Source of the DNA: Pontibacter indicus | GTDB lineage: Bacteria > Bacteroidota > Bacteroidia > Cytophagales > Hymenobacteraceae | DNA: 64,000 bases | Direction of reading: 5' to 3' | Assembly (NCBI RefSeq): GCF_900156345.1 | Contig: NZ_FTPP01000001.1 | Span: 1,860,001-1,924,000 of the forward strand | Shown: positions 16,015 to 26,098 of the stretch, in pieces | Numbering within the stretch: position 1 is the first letter of the stretch | How the letters are laid out: the number at the start of each line of letters is the position of its first letter | Notes under the pieces: generated by a model | The model's input: only the letters and a program-made list of their open reading frames with translations | What the model was told of the DNA's origin: nothing | The model's database searches: none | Position numbers and translations under genes: made by a program

Positions 16015-17688
16015 TTAGCCAGCCACTGGCTCGCGGAAGCCTACCCAGGTAAAGCGCTTGATTACAAACTCGGGGTTCGTGAAAGAGGCGTTTCCGGCCG
16101 GGTTGCCGCCTGTTACGTGGAAGTCAGAGAAAGCTGCATTCTGGTTCACATAGATACCGCCCGTCAGGTTAAAGCTCACCGGCGTGCCCGCCAGACTCAT
16201 CTCATCCATGATCTTCTCTTTCGTCACTTCATCCGTGGTATAGGCACCGCAGGAGATCGCGCCGTAGTTCATGGCCATCTCTTTCGCCAGTTCGATCGAC
16301 TGGTCGGTGTTTTTGGTTTTGATAACGAGCGCGATCGGGCCAAACAGTTCGCGGCTGAAACTCTCTTTCTCTGTCGCATCGACTTCGTAGATCACTGGAG
16401 AGCAGGTACGGGCGTTTTCGAACATCGGGTTGCTGATGTCGCAGGTGCTCAGCACTTCTCTGCCTTTCACGCTGGCTGCCTCCTTCACACGTTCGGCTGT
16501 AGCCGGGTTCTGGATGGCGCCCAAAATGTGCGGACCGGCTTTCGGGTTGTTCACCAGCCCAGTTACGGCATCAGCCAGTTTCTGCACTACTTCTTCGTAC
16601 GGCATCAGTTCTCCGCCCACTTTCACGCCGGTTTCCGGCACGAAGAAGTTCTGCGGAGCGGTACACATCTGCCCGGAGTACAGGCTAAGCGAGAACGCCA
16701 GGTTCTGGGCCACTTTGTCGATGTCCTGCACCGAGTCCAGAATGATCGAGTTCACACCCGTTTTCTCCGTGAAAGTCACTTTGCCCGGCAGGCTTTCCAC
16801 GTAGTTGCCGAACTCCGTACCGCCTGTGTAGTCGATCAGTTTCACTTTCGGGTTCTCGGCCAGCTCTTTTGTGATCAGGCGGTCATCCGCATCCACGCCC
16901 AGTTGGCAAATGTAGGGGCTCAGGCCGTTTTCCGCCAGCACCTTCTGCACCTCCGCCACCACAATAGCGATAGGCAATACGGCTTTTGGGTGCGGTTTCA
17001 CGATAACTGGGTTGCCTGTCACGAGGCTAGCATACATGCCCGGTACTGTGTTCCAGGTTGGGAAGGTAGAGCAGCCGATCACCAGGCCTATACCTTTCGG
17101 CACGGCGCGCCAGCTCTTGTTCAGCTTGAGGTTATACTTGCCCATCGGCTTCTCCCACTCCATGTGCTCTGGAAAACGGGTCTGCTCTTCGTAGCCTGCC
17201 GCTATCGCCTCCAGCGCACGGTCCGCCGCATGCGGTCCCGACGCCTGAAACGACATCATGTAGGCCTGGCCTGTGGTGTGCATTGTGGCGTAGGCGATTT
17301 CGAAGAACCTGGTCTTCAGGCGCTCCAGCGATTCCACCAGAATGGCGGCGCGGTCCACTGGCTTTACCTTGCGCCACTGATGGAAAGCCTCGTCGGCACG
17401 CGCCACCAGTGTTTCTGCACTAAAATAAGGGTACTTGATACCCAACGATCGCTGCTCGTAAGGCGATTCTTCCTGACCTGCCCAATTTTCAGCGCCATCG
17501 TGCACCAATTCCATAAACTTGTTGTTAAGATGCTGCTTATAGCGCTCCCGGCCTTCTTTATCAGCGTTTTCGCCATAGATGTCAGGCATCGGGTTTTCAG
17601 GGTATTGAGCAAAAAAACGACGCTCGTGCAGGGCTTTCACGGCGTTTTCAAGAATGGAAAGATTTTTATTTTTCAAATCCGAGGTCAT
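16015..17688 (-). CDS. paaN: PaaN-like aldehyde dehydrogenase
   Basis: The 557-residue protein is an aldehyde dehydrogenase fold with a long N-terminal extension (about 1-90), as in the PaaN group of phenylacetate degradation proteins. Active-site residues are visible: K231 in VIVKPHP, general base E308 in TEKTGVN and catalytic C342 in GQMCTAP. In the Paa route such proteins act on the opened ring aldehyde. No other paa genes lie in this window, so the pathway assignment rests on similarity alone. The gene is monocistronic here and ends at the shared terminator. Confidence 0.75.
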   Translation of the reverse strand: MTSDLKNKNLSILENAVKALHERRFFAQYPENPMPDIYGENADKEGRERYKQHLNNKFMELVHDGAENWAGQEESPYEQRSLGIKYPYFSAETLVARADEAFHQWRKVKPVDRAAILVESLERLKTRFFEIAYATMHTTGQAYMMSFQASGPHAADRALEAIAAGYEEQTRFPEHMEWEKPMGKYNLKLNKSWRAVPKGIGLVIGCSTFPTWNTVPGMYASLVTGNPVIVKPHPKAVLPIAIVVAEVQKVLAENGLSPYICQLGVDADDRLITKELAENPKVKLIDYTGGTEFGNYVESLPGKVTFTEKTGVNSIILDSVQDIDKVAQNLAFSLSLYSGQMCTAPQNFFVPETGVKVGGELMPYEEVVQKLADAVTGLVNNPKAGPHILGAIQNPATAERVKEAASVKGREVLSTCDISNPMFENARTCSPVIYEVDATEKESFSRELFGPIALVIKTKNTDQSIELAKEMAMNYGAISCGAYTTDEVTKEKIMDEMSLAGTPVSFNLTGGIYVNQNAAFSDFHVTGGNPAGNASFTNPEFVIKRFTWVGFREPVAG

Positions 17689-17863
17689 AGTATTTATTTT
17701 ATATAATTAAACACATATATTAGAATCAATTGTTGGAAAGTTACGTATTTTTTTATTAAGCCGGGGATGCATCTTTAAATTTCGCCGTGCTCTATGCGCT
17801 TTGATCTATACCTCTGCCTGCTCAGCAGGGGGCTTATTCACCTAATAGTTTAATATGATTTAA

Positions 17864-20800
17864 ATGTTTACCCCAGGGTCAGTGGTTTACCGCTGCATAC
17901 TACCTTTCCTGTTTATAGTCCTGAGCCTTTCTTCGCTGGCTGCGCAACAGCTGCCCGCTCCAGCAGGTATAGGCACCACGACTAAACCGCATACCGTTGT
18001 CTACAAGCTGAAGCCACAGTCCGGCAGCCAGCTGCGCATGGCAAGTGGAAACCCCATGCAAAAAGCCTTGCAAAAGGTAGGAGCCAAAACGGTGGAGCAA
18101 AAGTTCCCTGGTAAGGCGCCCTCTCCCCTCGCCCGCAAAGCTCGTGTAGACCTCTCGCTTATTTACGAATTAAAATACGACCCTTCCCATAATCTCGAAG
18201 CTGTGCAGCAGGCCTTGTTGGCAACCGGCATGGTAGAGTATGTAGAACCCCTCTACGAACGTGTCCCGCTCTTTCAACCCAACGACCCCGCCTCCGACTC
18301 CACTAAAACAACGCAGGCCTACCTGAAAAACATACAGGCCTATGGTGCCTGGGCAGTGCAGAAAGGTGACACCAACATCATCATCGGTGTGCTGGACTCG
18401 GGCTTCCGCTTCAGCCACGAAGACATCAAAAACAAGATCAAGTATAATTACGATGATCCCATCGATGGGATCGACAATGACGGCGACGGACTGATCGATA
18501 ATTTCTACGGCTGGGATTTTGGTGATGGGGACAACATTTTAACAGATGACTCCCCTTACAGAGGGCACGGTACGAAGGTGGCCGGCGCTGCCATCGGCGA
18601 AGCCAACAACGGCGTAGGTATAGCCGGCGTGGGTTTCAACGCCAAGTTCATGCCGATCAAGGTTTTCCCGTCCACATCCTACGGCAGCTTCGGCGGCTAC
18701 GAGGCCATTGTGTACGCGGCTGATAAAGGCTGCAGCATCATCAACCTGTCCTGGGGCGGCATGGGATCTTCTAAGTTCGAGCAGGACATCATCAACTATG
18801 CGGTGCTGGAGAAGGATGTGGTGATCGTAGCAGCGGCCGGAAACACCAATGCTTTTGTCAACATCTACCCGGCGGCCTACGACAATGTACTGTCAGTGGG
18901 CGGTACCCATAACGATGTGAAAACGAACGGCCATACCTGGAACTACAGGATAGGTCTGACGGCCCCAAGCCAGAGCGTCTACTCCACCACTTACAGCCGC
19001 GACAATTCCTATGGCTCCGATACCGGCACTTCGCTTGCCTCGCCGATGGTGGCCGGGGCCGCTGCGCTGCTGCGTTCCCATATGCCGTACCTCAATGCCC
19101 TGCAGGTCATTCAGCGGCTGCGCGCTACCTCCGACGACATTTACCAGCAGCCGGGCAACGCCGCCTACCACGAACTGCTTGGCAAAGGGCGTCTGAATGT
19201 GAAAAGAGCCCTGCGGGATACACGGGCAAAGGCGGTGCGCTGCACCTCTTTCAGCGTTGTCGGTAACAAAGTAGCACAGGTTGGCGACACGCTGGAGATT
19301 CACCTCAGCGTGATGAACTACCTCGACCCAACAACTGCCCTAACGCTAAAACTTACCTCCACCTCCCCTTTCATCAAGGTAGTGGAGGATAGCGAACTCA
19401 GCATCGGGGCTATGGGCACGCTGGCGACAAGCAACAATCACAGCAAGCCCTTTCGGTTTGTGGTGCTCCCCGATGCGCCTCATAATGCCCAGGCCACCTT
19501 CAGGCTCGGCTTTTCAGACGGCACTTACCAGGACTTTCAGTACTTCCAGCTACCCGTCAACCCCGACTATCTGACCCTGACCGCCAACAACCTGCATGTG
19601 ACTTTGAACAGCAAAGGCAACCTCGGGTATAACGGGTATAATTTCGGGCAGGGCATTGGTATTACGTACAAGGGCAGCACGTCCATGATTTTTGAAGGCG
19701 GGTTACTCGTTGCCGCTGCCCCGGACCGTATATCGGACAATGTGCGCAATGCCAGTTGGCAAACGGACAATGACTTCGTATCGGTTAATGCGGCCAGGCT
19801 GCGCCACAACACTGGTGAGGCCGACCAGGAGATACGCGGCGTGATGCGCGACAAGTTTCCGGCTCCGGCCCAGGCGGGCGTGCAGGTAAGCTACAAAGGC
19901 ATGGCCTGGAGCGATTCGCCGGACGCAGACTATATTATACTCGAGTACCGCATCCGCAACACCACCCCCGACACGATCAAGACCCTGCATGCCGGCCTGT
20001 TCGCTGATTGGAACATCACAGACGCCTACATGAACGTGGCCGACTGGGACGAAACGCTGCAGATGGGCTACGTGTATAACATGGGACAGGCATCGCCTTA
20101 TGCCGGTATCAGCCTGCTCTCCGTAACGCCGCCTTCGTACTACGCCATTGATAACTTGTCCGGGGGCTCCTCTACTTTCGCGATTGCCGATGGCTTTAGC
20201 ACGCAGGAGAAATACAGATCCTTGTCGGGTGGTGTGGCCCGGAAAAAAGCCTGGGGCAGCGGTTATGGCAATGATGTGGCTCACGTGGTGGGCACCACAG
20301 CCAGTAACCTGGCACCGGGACAGAGCCAACTGGTCTCCTTTGCCATTGTAGCCGGCGATGACCTGGAACAACTACGACTGAATGCCAAAGCAGCGCTCAC
20401 CAAATACCAGGTAATGAAAGCCGGACCAGCCCCACTGGCTATCCGCGATACGGTGTGCGTCGGTTCTTCCATCAGCCTGGCGCCGGTGGGTGGCAAACAG
20501 TTCAAGTTCTATGCTGATGAAGCCAAAACAAAACTATTGGGCACGGGCAAAGACTTCAAAATCGCCGCTCTTGACACCAGCACGGTGCTGTACGTCTGCA
20601 ATGCCGACTCCCTGTTTGATAGTCCGCTGGTGCCTTTTGAGCTTTTTGTCGCCAATTCCCCTTTAGCCAATTTCAGCATTGTGCAGCAAGCGGAGACGCT
20701 GGAACCGGGCAAGAACATAGACTTCCGTAACGAGAGTGAGTATGGCGACAGCTGGCGATGGGATTTCGGGAACGGCAGCACTTCCACGGAACAGCACCCC

Positions 20801-21172
20801 AGTTATACCTACGAACTGCCCGGTAGCTACAACGTGACCCTGATCGTCGCAAATGCCTTTAACTGTAACGAAGACACCCTCACGCGGCGCGTTGAGATCA
20901 GGCAACAAAACATTGTGATCGCCCCATCCCAGTTTCAGGTATACCCCAATCCGGCTGTGCACGACCTGCATGTGTCCCTGCCGAAAGCCGACGCAGGGCT
21001 CACCCTCTTGATGACAGATGCCATGGGCCGTCGGGTCAGCCCGAAACTACGCAGCCGGTTGCCGCACGATGCCATCTTTGACCTGAGTGAACTGGCAGGA
21101 GGTCTCTACATCGTACAGCTTACTTACGAGGATAACACCATCACCAAACGCCTGCTCATCATCAGGCCATAA
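17864..21172 (+). CDS. secreted subtilisin-like serine peptidase with PKD and T9SS sorting domains
   Basis: The 1102-residue protein has a signal peptide (to about residue 27), a propeptide-like region (about 40-135) and an S8 peptidase domain with D178 (GVLDSG), H235 (GHGTKVAG), oxyanion N327 and S390 (GTSLASP). An insert, DGIDNDGDGLIDN (201-213), looks like a calcium loop. A long beta-rich region follows, then a PKD domain (about 945-1025, WRWDFGNGST) and a C-terminal type A sorting domain (VYPNPAVHDLHV to the end). It is predicted to be exported to the surface by the type IX system. Confidence 0.92.
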   Translation: MFTPGSVVYRCILPFLFIVLSLSSLAAQQLPAPAGIGTTTKPHTVVYKLKPQSGSQLRMASGNPMQKALQKVGAKTVEQKFPGKAPSPLARKARVDLSLIYELKYDPSHNLEAVQQALLATGMVEYVEPLYERVPLFQPNDPASDSTKTTQAYLKNIQAYGAWAVQKGDTNIIIGVLDSGFRFSHEDIKNKIKYNYDDPIDGIDNDGDGLIDNFYGWDFGDGDNILTDDSPYRGHGTKVAGAAIGEANNGVGIAGVGFNAKFMPIKVFPSTSYGSFGGYEAIVYAADKGCSIINLSWGGMGSSKFEQDIINYAVLEKDVVIVAAAGNTNAFVNIYPAAYDNVLSVGGTHNDVKTNGHTWNYRIGLTAPSQSVYSTTYSRDNSYGSDTGTSLASPMVAGAAALLRSHMPYLNALQVIQRLRATSDDIYQQPGNAAYHELLGKGRLNVKRALRDTRAKAVRCTSFSVVGNKVAQVGDTLEIHLSVMNYLDPTTALTLKLTSTSPFIKVVEDSELSIGAMGTLATSNNHSKPFRFVVLPDAPHNAQATFRLGFSDGTYQDFQYFQLPVNPDYLTLTANNLHVTLNSKGNLGYNGYNFGQGIGITYKGSTSMIFEGGLLVAAAPDRISDNVRNASWQTDNDFVSVNAARLRHNTGEADQEIRGVMRDKFPAPAQAGVQVSYKGMAWSDSPDADYIILEYRIRNTTPDTIKTLHAGLFADWNITDAYMNVADWDETLQMGYVYNMGQASPYAGISLLSVTPPSYYAIDNLSGGSSTFAIADGFSTQEKYRSLSGGVARKKAWGSGYGNDVAHVVGTTASNLAPGQSQLVSFAIVAGDDLEQLRLNAKAALTKYQVMKAGPAPLAIRDTVCVGSSISLAPVGGKQFKFYADEAKTKLLGTGKDFKIAALDTSTVLYVCNADSLFDSPLVPFELFVANSPLANFSIVQQAETLEPGKNIDFRNESEYGDSWRWDFGNGSTSTEQHPSYTYELPGSYNVTLIVANAFNCNEDTLTRRVEIRQQNIVIAPSQFQVYPNPAVHDLHVSLPKADAGLTLLMTDAMGRRVSPKLRSRLPHDAIFDLSELAGGLYIVQLTYEDNTITKRLLIIRP

Positions 21173-21217
21173 GAAAAGAGACAAATACCTTAACGGGAGC
21201 TATACCTGTTAAAAGCA

Positions 21218-21247
21218 AAACGCCCCGCTCTTTCGAGCGGGGCGTTT
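21218..21247. terminator. terminator between subtilase and aconitase genes
   Basis: A 13-bp GC-rich stem (AAACGCCCCGCTC / GAGCGGGGCGTTT) with a TTTC loop lies between convergent genes. A-runs and T-runs on both sides fit two-way use. Confidence 0.88.
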
Positions 21248-21270
21248 CTGTTATTGGCAAAAACCGTTCA

Positions 21271-23550
21271 CTAGGCGTTAGCCGATCGCTGGCTCTGCAG
21301 ACGGATCAGGTTAAGCGCTGAACCAGCCTTGAACCACTCAATCTGACCTTCGTTGTAGGTATGGTTTACCATGAACGAATCCTGCGAACCGTCTTTGTGC
21401 GTCAGCAACACTTTAAGCGGCTGACCTGGCGTGAAGTTCTCCAGACCCAGGATGTCGATCGTGTCGCGCTCCTCGATCAGGTCGTAGTCAGCTTTGTTAG
21501 CAAACGTAAGCGCCAGCATACCCTGCTTTTTCAGGTTGGTTTCGTGGATACGCGCGAATGACTTCACGATCACGGCACGAACACCCAGGAAGCGTGGCTC
21601 CATGGCAGCGTGCTCACGGGATGAACCTTCGCCGTAGTTCTCGTCACCCACTACTACTGTGCCGATGCCGGCCGCCTTGTAGGTACGGGCTGTAGCAGGT
21701 ACAGTGTCGTAGCCGCGGGTCATATCATTGTATACGCTGTTGGCATCGCCGTTGAATGCGTTAATGGCACCGATCAACATGTTGTTGGAGATGTTGTCGA
21801 GGTGACCACGGTACTTCAACCAAGGACCAGCCATGGAGATGTGGTCAGTCGTACACTTGCCTTGCGCTTTGATGAGCAGCTTCATACCTTTCAGGTCAGT
21901 GCCTTCCCATGGCTTAAAGCCTTCGAGCAGTTGCAAACGGTCAGACTTTGGATCTACTACCACTTCTACGCTGCTGCCGTCTTCCGCCGGAGCTACATAG
22001 CCAGCATCTTCCACGGCAAAGCCTTGTGTTGGCAGTTCGATGCCGCGTGGCTCGTCCAGCATTACTTCCTGGCCATCGGCGTTTACCAGCTTGTCAGTAA
22101 GTGGGTTGAACGTCAGGTCACCGGCAATGGCCAAAGCTGTTACGATCTCAGGCGAAGCCACAAACGCGTGCGTGTTTGGGTTACCGTCGTTACGCTTGGC
22201 GAAGTTACGGTTGAACGAAGTAATGATCGAGTTCTTACGGGTTGGGTCGTCGGTATGACGGGCCCACTGGCCGATGCACGGTCCGCAGGCGTTGGCCAGC
22301 ACCACACCGCCCATCTGCGCGAACGTGTCAAGAAGACCATCGCGGGCTGTGGTATAGCGCACCATTTCAGAACCTGGTGTGATGGTGAACTCCGCCTGAG
22401 CGGCAAGTTTTTTGGTGATTGCCTGCTCTGCTATGGAAGCAGCGCGGGTCAGGTCTTCGTAAGAAGAGTTGGTGCAGGAACCGATCAGACCTACTTCCAG
22501 TTTAGCTGGCCAGCCGTGCTCTTTCACCACAGCGGCGAACTGAGAAATTGGCCAGGCCGCATCCGGCGTGAACGGGCCGTTTACGTGCGGCTCCAGAGTA
22601 GAAAGGTCGATCTCGATCAGCTGGTCGTAGAACGAAGCCGGATCTGCGTATACCTCGTCATCAGCACGCAGGTAGGCTGCTACCTCGTCGGCCATTTGTA
22701 CTACTTCGTCACGGTCCGTAGCGCGCAGGTACGCACGCATGCTGTCGTCGTAAGAGAATACTGAAGTAGTCGCACCGATCTCAGCACCCATGTTACAGAT
22801 CGTGCCCTTACCAGTACAAGACATGGACTCAGCACCTTCGCCGAAGTATTCCACGATAGCGCCCGTTCCGCCTTTTACAGTCAGGATACCAGCCACTTTC
22901 AGGATCACGTCTTTTGGTGAAGTCCAACCATTCATTTTGCCGGTCAGTTTCACACCGATCACTTTCGGGAATTTCAGCTCCCAGGCCATACCGGCCATTA
23001 CGTCCACGGCATCAGCACCGCCTACACCAATTGCGATCATACCCAGACCGCCGGCATTTGGCGTGTGAGAGTCCGTACCGATCATCATACCGCCTGGGAA
23101 GGCGTAGTTCTCCAACACCACCTGGTGAATGATGCCGGCACCTGGTTTCCAGAAACCGATACCGTATTTATTTGAAACTGAGGCCAGGAAATCGTATACC
23201 TCTTTGTTCTCGCTGTAAGCGTCCTGCAAGTCCTGGTCAGCACCTACACGGGCCTGGATCAGGTGATCGCAATGCACGGTAGAAGGCACGGCAACCGATG
23301 GCTTACCAGCCTGCATGAACTGAAGCAAGGCCATTTGTGCCGTCGCGTCCTGCATGGCCACCCTGTCCGGGGCAAAGTCCACGTAGGTCTTGCCACGCTC
23401 AAAAGACTGTGTCGCGTTACCGTCGTAGAGGTGCGCGTACAAGATTTTCTCTGTCAGGGTAAGCGGTCTGCCTACTGCGTTACGGGCAGCATTCACACGC
23501 TCGGCCATCCCGGCATATACTGCCTTGATCATTCCTAAATCAAATGCCAT
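21271..23550 (-). CDS. acn: aconitate hydratase (mitochondrial-type)
   Basis: The 759-residue enzyme isomerises citrate to isocitrate in the TCA cycle. Iron-sulfur ligands are C359 (GSCTNSS), C422 and C425 (ACGPCIGQW). Other family marks are [20 protein letters not shown] and the swivel-domain [10 protein letters not shown]. The length and the absence of the longer AcnA N-terminus place it with mitochondrial-type aconitases. It has a promoter of its own upstream. GGTATAG words are nearly absent (one in 2.3 kb), in line with strong codon constraint. Confidence 0.96.
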   Translation of the reverse strand: MAFDLGMIKAVYAGMAERVNAARNAVGRPLTLTEKILYAHLYDGNATQSFERGKTYVDFAPDRVAMQDATAQMALLQFMQAGKPSVAVPSTVHCDHLIQARVGADQDLQDAYSENKEVYDFLASVSNKYGIGFWKPGAGIIHQVVLENYAFPGGMMIGTDSHTPNAGGLGMIAIGVGGADAVDVMAGMAWELKFPKVIGVKLTGKMNGWTSPKDVILKVAGILTVKGGTGAIVEYFGEGAESMSCTGKGTICNMGAEIGATTSVFSYDDSMRAYLRATDRDEVVQMADEVAAYLRADDEVYADPASFYDQLIEIDLSTLEPHVNGPFTPDAAWPISQFAAVVKEHGWPAKLEVGLIGSCTNSSYEDLTRAASIAEQAITKKLAAQAEFTITPGSEMVRYTTARDGLLDTFAQMGGVVLANACGPCIGQWARHTDDPTRKNSIITSFNRNFAKRNDGNPNTHAFVASPEIVTALAIAGDLTFNPLTDKLVNADGQEVMLDEPRGIELPTQGFAVEDAGYVAPAEDGSSVEVVVDPKSDRLQLLEGFKPWEGTDLKGMKLLIKAQGKCTTDHISMAGPWLKYRGHLDNISNNMLIGAINAFNGDANSVYNDMTRGYDTVPATARTYKAAGIGTVVVGDENYGEGSSREHAAMEPRFLGVRAVIVKSFARIHETNLKKQGMLALTFANKADYDLIEERDTIDILGLENFTPGQPLKVLLTHKDGSQDSFMVNHTYNEGQIEWFKAGSALNLIRLQSQRSANA

Positions 23551-23595
23551 AGTTTTGCTATTGTTATATGTTTTAATGCTTCGTTGTGAAGTTTA

Positions 23596-23627
23596 CAAAT
23601 GTACGAAATATGCCTGTTTTAGCACAA
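23596..23627 (-). promoter_or_regulatory. candidate promoter of the aconitase gene
   Basis: On the minus strand TTG (23627-23625), 21 bases, then TACATTTG (23603-23596). This matches the Bacteroidota form TTG-N19..21-TAnnTTTG. It lies 46 bases upstream of the start codon. Confidence 0.6.
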
Positions 23628-23719
23628 CATTAGCCGCGATGAATATAACATTTCCGCATCCGGGCAAGCTAATTGCCGTATGTTTCGCTTTTCACGAATT
23701 CATCTAGTAATTTCGCGGT

Positions 23720-24985
23720 ATGAAACTTACTTGTTTTAATACCCCAATGAGGCTGATTTTGTTGTTGGCACTGGCCACCACGCAGCTTTTAACCTCCTGT
23801 GGCTCTATGACATCTACTGATAACACCATCAAGCCCGGTCCATGGCGCGTTGCGTTGCAGGCGCAGGGACAGGAGATTCCCTTTATCATGGAAGCCGAAG
23901 AGCAAAACGGCAAAACCGTGCTATACCTGATCAATGCCGACGAACGCATTCTGGTGGATGAGTTTCACCAGGAAGGTGACTCGCTCCGGATCAGGCTGCA
24001 CATTTTCGACGCGGACCTGATTGCCAAAGTTGACGGCGATAAAATGGCTGGCCGCTTCACCCGCAACGACCTCGACTACCGCTACTCTGTTCCGTTTACG
24101 GCTGAGCATGGCAATGCCGCCCGCTTTGAAGCCAAGCCCGAACCGGCCAGCTATACCTACACCGGCAAATGGGAGGTAACCTTTACCGATCCGGACGGAA
24201 AGCAGTACCCTGCCATCGGTGTGTTCGAGCAGAAAGACAATCGCGTGACCGGCACGTTCCTGACCGAGACGGGCGACTACCGCTACCTTGAAGGACAGGT
24301 GGAAGGCGACGAACTGAAGGTATCGACGTTTGACGGCAACCATGCCTACCTATTCACGGCAAAGCCAACGGAAGGCGACAACCTGAGCGGCCATTTCTAC
24401 TCCGGCCCTTCGCACCATGAAACATGGGTGGCCAAACGCAACGAGAACGCGGAATTGGCCAACGCGAACGAACTGACTTTCCTGAAGCCGGGCTACGAGT
24501 CGCTGGAGTTCACGTTCCAGGACCTGGAAGGCAAGCAGGTATCGCTTTCGGATGAGAAGTATAAGGGCAAAGTGGTGCTGGTGCAGTTGCTGGGCTCGTG
24601 GTGCCCGAACTGTATGGACGAGACCCAGTTCCTGGCCCCTTACTATGCCAAGAACAAAGACCGCGGACTGGAGATCATCGGCCTGGGTTTTGAGCGGACC
24701 AAAGGTTATGAACAAGCCGTGCCAAGGCTAAATAAAATGAAGGAGCGCTTCGACATCGAGTATGACCTACTATACGCTGGCTCGGCCGATAAAGAGGCTG
24801 CCGCACAGGCACTTCCGGCCCTCAACCACGTCCTCTCCTTCCCGACCACCATCTACATCGACCGCCAGGGCAAAGTGCGCAAGATCCACACCGGATTCTC
24901 CGGTCCCGGTACCGGCAAGTACTACGAAGAGTGGGTGGCGGACTTTAACAAAACCATGGACGAACTGCTGGCGGAAAAGATTTAA
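23720..24985 (+). CDS. TlpA-like thiol-disulfide oxidoreductase lipoprotein
   Basis: The 421-residue protein has a lipoprotein signal (QLLTSC, lipidation cysteine near residue 27). An alternative start at ATG 23747 would give a more usual signal length. A beta-rich region (about 35-245) with two similar halves (each with a WRVALQ or WEVTFT opening and a YRYS/YRYLEG strand) precedes a thioredoxin-fold domain (about 255-420) with active site WCPNC. It probably acts in periplasmic thiol chemistry, as the TlpA/ResA group does. The gene stands alone, and a short AT-rich repeat follows its stop. Confidence 0.87.
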   Translation: MKLTCFNTPMRLILLLALATTQLLTSCGSMTSTDNTIKPGPWRVALQAQGQEIPFIMEAEEQNGKTVLYLINADERILVDEFHQEGDSLRIRLHIFDADLIAKVDGDKMAGRFTRNDLDYRYSVPFTAEHGNAARFEAKPEPASYTYTGKWEVTFTDPDGKQYPAIGVFEQKDNRVTGTFLTETGDYRYLEGQVEGDELKVSTFDGNHAYLFTAKPTEGDNLSGHFYSGPSHHETWVAKRNENAELANANELTFLKPGYESLEFTFQDLEGKQVSLSDEKYKGKVVLVQLLGSWCPNCMDETQFLAPYYAKNKDRGLEIIGLGFERTKGYEQAVPRLNKMKERFDIEYDLLYAGSADKEAAAQALPALNHVLSFPTTIYIDRQGKVRKIHTGFSGPGTGKYYEEWVADFNKTMDELLAEKI

Positions 24986-25030
24986 TTGTTGATTGTTAAT
25001 GGCTGATTGTTTGATAATCAGCAGGTATAG

Positions 25031-25063
25031 CACAGGCCGCTACTCGTGAAGTAGCGGCCTGTG
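25031..25063. terminator. terminator between TlpA-like and methyltransferase genes
   Basis: A 13-bp stem CACAGGCCGCTAC / GTAGCGGCCTGTG with a 7-base loop lies between convergent genes. Confidence 0.85.
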
Positions 25064-25067
25064 TGTT

Positions 25068-25691
25068 TTAAAAGGGTTTGCGTAAGCGCACAACCCTGAA
25101 CGTTCCCCCGAAAGCAGCCGGCTCGTTCAGTTCCATCTGCAAAGAGGTATGGCTGACGATGCTACCGATGCTGCGGTTCACATCAGAAAACAATGTGCTG
25201 GCAACCTGATTGAAAAGGCGACGCAGCAGAGAGGGCTTCTGTCCGTCGGGCAGAAACTTGTCGAAGACCATGACCGCGCCGCCCGGCTTGAGCACCTGCT
25301 CCACTTCTCTGATGCAGGCTATCGGGTCAGGTATAACCGCAATGATCAGGTGCAGCAGCACGGCATCAAAACTATTGTCGGGGTAGGCAAGTTGCTGGCC
25401 GTCCATGACGTGTGCCTCCACAGGTATAGCCAGTTGTTCGGCGCGGGCTTTCAGCTTGGTGATCATGCCGGGCGTGATGTCGTTGGCGGTGATGCGGGTA
25501 TAGCCCCGCAGGTATGGCAGGTCCAGCCCGGTACCGGCTCCGACGATCAGGATGTTGTCGTCTGGTTGGGCTTGTAATAGTTTGATGGAACGTTGGCGGT
25601 ATTTGCGGAAAGCCCGATCAGCGATGAGATCGTAAACGGGTAGGTAGAAGGTATAGCGCAGCCGGTTCCAGGTATTGGTGTTGAGACTCAT
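25068..25691 (-). CDS. class I SAM-dependent methyltransferase
   Basis: The 207-residue protein has the SAM-binding glycine motif VGAGTGLDLPYL (about 51-62), an acidic residue at the end of strand 2 (ITANDIT), VMDGQQLAYPDNSFD (motif II region) and LKPGGAVMVFD. The fold and length resemble UbiE/phospholipid N-methyltransferase proteins. The substrate is not clear from sequence or context. It has no obvious operon partner. Confidence 0.85.
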   Translation of the reverse strand: MSLNTNTWNRLRYTFYLPVYDLIADRAFRKYRQRSIKLLQAQPDDNILIVGAGTGLDLPYLRGYTRITANDITPGMITKLKARAEQLAIPVEAHVMDGQQLAYPDNSFDAVLLHLIIAVIPDPIACIREVEQVLKPGGAVMVFDKFLPDGQKPSLLRRLFNQVASTLFSDVNRSIGSIVSHTSLQMELNEPAAFGGTFRVVRLRKPF

Positions 25692-26098
25692 TTTTCATAG
25701 GTTATTTCGTACGGCTCAAAATTACCTACGCGGCTTCCATTTAAGCTTACAAATTTTACAGAGGATTTTACAGATATTTCTGTTTCAGGTATAAGCATAG
25801 CGAGTAGAAACGCCTGCTTCTATCTTGTTATCTCGACAGTATGGAGAGATCTGAATTATTGTAGCGTCTAGTTACTATTTCGGATTTCTCCCTAATAGAG
25901 GGCACCTACACCGGTTCGAAATGACACGGATATGAGGAGCAGATTGGCCTTTGCCAGACAGGAATAGGTATAGCTTAGGGATACGCGTAGGTATAGCTAC
26001 GGCGTTTGTGTTAAACGCTGGCGGGAGCTGAGCACGCCATGAGGTCTTGTCAACACCGTGAGGTCAAAAAACAATTTAGCCATCAACAATTTAACAAT
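25692..26098. other. intergenic region without gene
   Basis: These 407 bases hold at least two GGTATAG words (about 25968 and 25990) and a stretch around 25840-25935 (GGATTTCTCCC ... TTCGAAATGACAC) that reads like a decayed dispersed repeat. The 19-base block CATCAACAATTTAACAATT (26081-26099), which is repeated at 30632, also lies here. I see no gene or RNA. Confidence 0.5.

Noticed and set aside
16117..17706. Open frame of over 500 codons antisense to the PaaN-like gene
   Set aside because: Shadow of a GC-rich coding strand. The sense protein has intact aldehyde dehydrogenase catalytic residues.
17689..17863. Promoter or RNA element between the PaaN-like and subtilase genes
   Set aside because: Only a weak TAACTTTC-like -7 form was found on the minus strand with no matching upstream element, too little to report.
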